Source of the DNA: Phycisphaerae bacterium
GTDB lineage: Bacteria > Planctomycetota > Phycisphaerae > SM23-33
NCBI GenBank assembly: GCA_021108335.1
Contig: JAIORC010000075.1
Span: 1-33,729, forward strand
Length of the DNA stretch: 33,729 bases
Direction: 5' to 3'
This document shows, in pieces, positions 32,005 through 33,729 of this stretch. The notes below the pieces were generated by a model. That model saw nothing but the letters and a program-made list of their open reading frames with translations. It was not told the DNA's origin and searched no databases. Made by a program: the position numbers and the translations under genes. How positions within the stretch are numbered: position 1 is the first letter of the stretch; the number at the start of each line of letters is the position of its first letter.

Positions 32005-32427
32005 GTGCGTTACTCCTCACTTTTTCCGCAGCGTCTCCGCCATGCGCGCGCAAAAACGGTCTCGCCAACGCCGACGCCGCTTTTTGAGTGTTGACTGACA
32101 AGGCGCGGGAAGGCGTGAGAAAAATTTTCGCGAAAAATCGCCGCCCCGGTTATCCACAACAATTGCTGCGCGCATGTTGTTGGGTAGCCGCACGCAATTG
32201 GGTAGCCGCATGTTGTTGGGTGGCATGGCTTGCTTGCAAGCCATGGGTTTGGTGGCACAGGTTTGTAACCTGTGCCGCGGCGGCCTGGGAAGGCCGCCGC
32301 GCTGGGGTTAATAGTTTGGGTGGCATGGTTCCCCCCTTGGGGCAGGCCTGGGGACCATGTGCAATGCGCAAGAGCGAAAATGAATTTTTTGAGGCCCCCT
32401 TCAGTCGAATTCGTTACACTGTGCGGC
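32005..32427. other. Gene-free divergent spacer between the phage operon and purB
   Basis: A 423-base space. Next to the portal gene it has a GCGTCTCC-rich stretch and the palindrome TTTTCGCGAAAA (32125-32136). A DnaA-box-like TTATCCACA lies at 32150-32158, then GGGTAGCCGCA direct repeats and four hairpins (32224-32359), then a short A/T-rich segment before purB. No convincing gene was seen. A minus-strand frame at 32017-32244 lacks any recognisable product. Confidence 0.6.
32189..32359. repeat. Chain of four hairpin repeats upstream of purB
   Basis: Direct repeats of TTGGGTAGCCGCA-type units lead into four palindromes in a row: CATGGCTTG/CAAGCCATG (32224-32245), GGCACAGGTT/AACCTGTGCC (32254-32276), GCGGCGGCCT/AGGCCGCCGC (32277-32300) and CATGGT..CCCC/GGGGACCATG (32324-32359). 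The first and last are each preceded by GGGTGG. The CATG palindromes match the elements at 44-111 and 14590-14611. Confidence 0.85.
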
Positions 32428-33729
32428 ATGAGCGAAACACAAAAAACACGGAACGTGCGGGATACGTATCGCAGCCCGCTGGCGTCGCGATACGCCAGCC
32501 TGGAAATGCGGGAGCTTTTCGGCGAGCAGAAGAAGTTTTCCACCTGGCGGCGGCTTTGGCTAGCCCTGGCCGAGGCGCAGCAGCAACTGGGGCTGGACAT
32601 CACCGACGAGCAGTTGCGGCAGATGGGCGAACACCTGGACGACATCGACTACGACCGGGCCGAGCAATTCGAGAAAAAATTCCGCCACGACGTGATGGCC
32701 CACATCCACACCTTCGGCGAATCTGCCCCGGCTGCGGCGGGCGTGATCCATCTCGGCGCGACCAGCCAGTTCGTCAATTGCAACACGGACATACTGCAAA
32801 TGCGTCAGGGCCTGACGATACTCGTCGGCCGGCTTGCGTGCGTGATCGACGCGCTGGCGAAATTCGCCGAGCAGTGGCGGGATCAGCCGACACTCGGCTT
32901 TACGCACTTTCAGCCCGCGCAGATGACCACCGTCGGCAAGCGGGCGACGCTGTGGTGCGCCGATTTTATCCGCGACCTGCGGGACATGGAGTATCGCCTT
33001 GACGGCTTGGAGTTCCGCGGCGTCAAGGGCACGACCGGCACGCAGGCCAGCTACCTTGCCCTGTTCGACGGCGACCACGAAAAAGTCAAGCAGCTCGACA
33101 AACTCGTCGCCGAGAAGATGGGCTTCGCGAAAATCGCCTGCGTTACCGGCCAAACCTACAGCCGCAAGGTCGACGCCGAAATCGCACAGACGCTGGCTGG
33201 TATCGGCGCCAGCGTGCACAAATTCTGCAACGACGTCCGCCTGCTGGCCCACCGCAAGGAAGTCGAAGAACCGTTCGCCAAAACGCAGGTCGGCTCGTCG
33301 GCGATGGCCTACAAACGCAACCCCATGCGATGCGAACGGGCGACGGGGCTGGCGAGATTCCTCATGGACATCTCGGCAAGCCCGCTGCACACCGCCGCCG
33401 AGCAATGGCTCGAACGCACGCTGGACGACTCAGCCAACAAGCGGCTGGCGATTCCCGAAGCGTTCCTCGCCGCCGACGCCTGCCTGCAAATCGTCGCGAA
33501 CGTCGCCGGCGGCATGGTGGTCTACCCGGCTGTCATCGCCACGAACACCACCGCCGAACTGCCCTTCATGGCGACCGAAAACATAATCATGGCCGGCGTC
33601 AAAGCAGGCGGAAACCGCCAGGAACTACACGAAGTTATCCGCACCCACAGCATGGCCGCCGGCGAGCAGGTCAAACTCCACGGCAAACCAAACGACCTCA
33701 TCGACCGCCTAAAAGCCGACCCCGCCTGC
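32428..33729 (+). CDS. purB: Adenylosuccinate lyase, animal-like type (3' end beyond window)
   Basis: Fumarase/aspartase-superfamily enzyme of purine synthesis. It releases fumarate from SAICAR and from adenylosuccinate. 434 codons are open to the window end with no stop. Signatures: [11 protein letters not shown] at the start, [53 protein letters not shown], the lyase signature [15 protein letters not shown] and [14 protein letters not shown]. This wording follows the animal ADSL family more closely than short bacterial PurB. The signature has Ala where Pro is usual. The ATG at 32428 lacks a Shine-Dalgarno and has TACACT seven bases upstream, suggesting a leaderless message. Confidence 0.93.
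   Translation, partial: MSETQKTRNVRDTYRSPLASRYASLEMRELFGEQKKFSTWRRLWLALAEAQQQLGLDITDEQLRQMGEHLDDIDYDRAEQFEKKFRHDVMAHIHTFGESAPAAAGVIHLGATSQFVNCNTDILQMRQGLTILVGRLACVIDALAKFAEQWRDQPTLGFTHFQPAQMTTVGKRATLWCADFIRDLRDMEYRLDGLEFRGVKGTTGTQASYLALFDGDHEKVKQLDKLVAEKMGFAKIACVTGQTYSRKVDAEIAQTLAGIGASVHKFCNDVRLLAHRKEVEEPFAKTQVGSSAMAYKRNPMRCERATGLARFLMDISASPLHTAAEQWLERTLDDSANKRLAIPEAFLAADACLQIVANVAGGMVVYPAVIATNTTAELPFMATENIIMAGVKAGGNRQELHEVIRTHSMAAGEQVKLHGKPNDLIDRLKADPAC

Noticed and set aside
32017-32244. 75-codon minus-strand frame upstream of the portal gene as a terminase remnant
   Set aside because: The sequence is basic and repeat-derived at its start, with no terminase motif.
16681-32353. GGGGCAGGCCTG at both flanks of the phage region as possible att sites
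   Set aside because: The same word also occurs inside the phage operon in reverse orientation (24057-24079) and belongs to a dispersed repeat family, so it is not good evidence for attachment sites.

Overview
The window looks like a chromosomal segment of a Planctomycetota bacterium, probably Phycisphaerae-like. This is inferred from gene content: a planctomycete-style type IV pilus locus, a small stand-alone LigD-phosphoesterase-like protein, a DUF4175-like membrane protein, and intergenic spaces full of short dispersed palindromic repeats. No rRNA or marker gene fixes the taxonomy.

Region 1 (1-1160) holds dispersed repeats, a CDP-alcohol phosphatidyltransferase and tRNA-Gln(CUG). Region 2 (1161-12690) is a type IV pilus locus, all on the plus strand: a strong-looking promoter, a major pilin, a long hairpin terminator and a second promoter, then pilM, pilN, pilO, a pilP-like gene, pilB/gspE, pilT and pilC. 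A partially duplicated junction follows, then three minor-pilin-like genes (pilV/gspI-like, a large pilX/gspK-like, pilW/gspJ-like), closed by a rho-independent terminator. No secretin or prepilin peptidase is present. The extension motor, retraction motor, inner-membrane platform and minor pilins together suggest a complete inner-membrane pilus machine.

Region 3 (12691-16700) contains a GuaD-type deaminase, a fusion of a degenerate archaeal-adenylate-kinase-like domain with a nucleoside deoxyribosyltransferase-like domain, and two membrane-anchored proteins of unknown role. Region 4 (16698-32004, minus strand) is one long collinear phage-derived structural operon. In transcription order it runs portal, scaffold-like protein, SU10/DUF5309-type major capsid protein, connector and tail-completion-like proteins, tail and baseplate-like proteins (one carrying a TIGR03790-like domain), small membrane proteins and a lipoprotein, and finally a LigD 3'-phosphoesterase-like protein. 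No terminase, prohead protease, tape measure, endolysin, integrase, repressor or replication gene is visible. Host-type dispersed repeats lie inside the operon and even inside its genes. The cassette therefore looks like a long-resident, possibly domesticated phage-derived particle module rather than an intact prophage.

Region 5 (32005-33729) is a chain of hairpin repeats followed by the 5' part of purB, an adenylosuccinate lyase closely resembling the animal-type enzyme, cut off by the window end.
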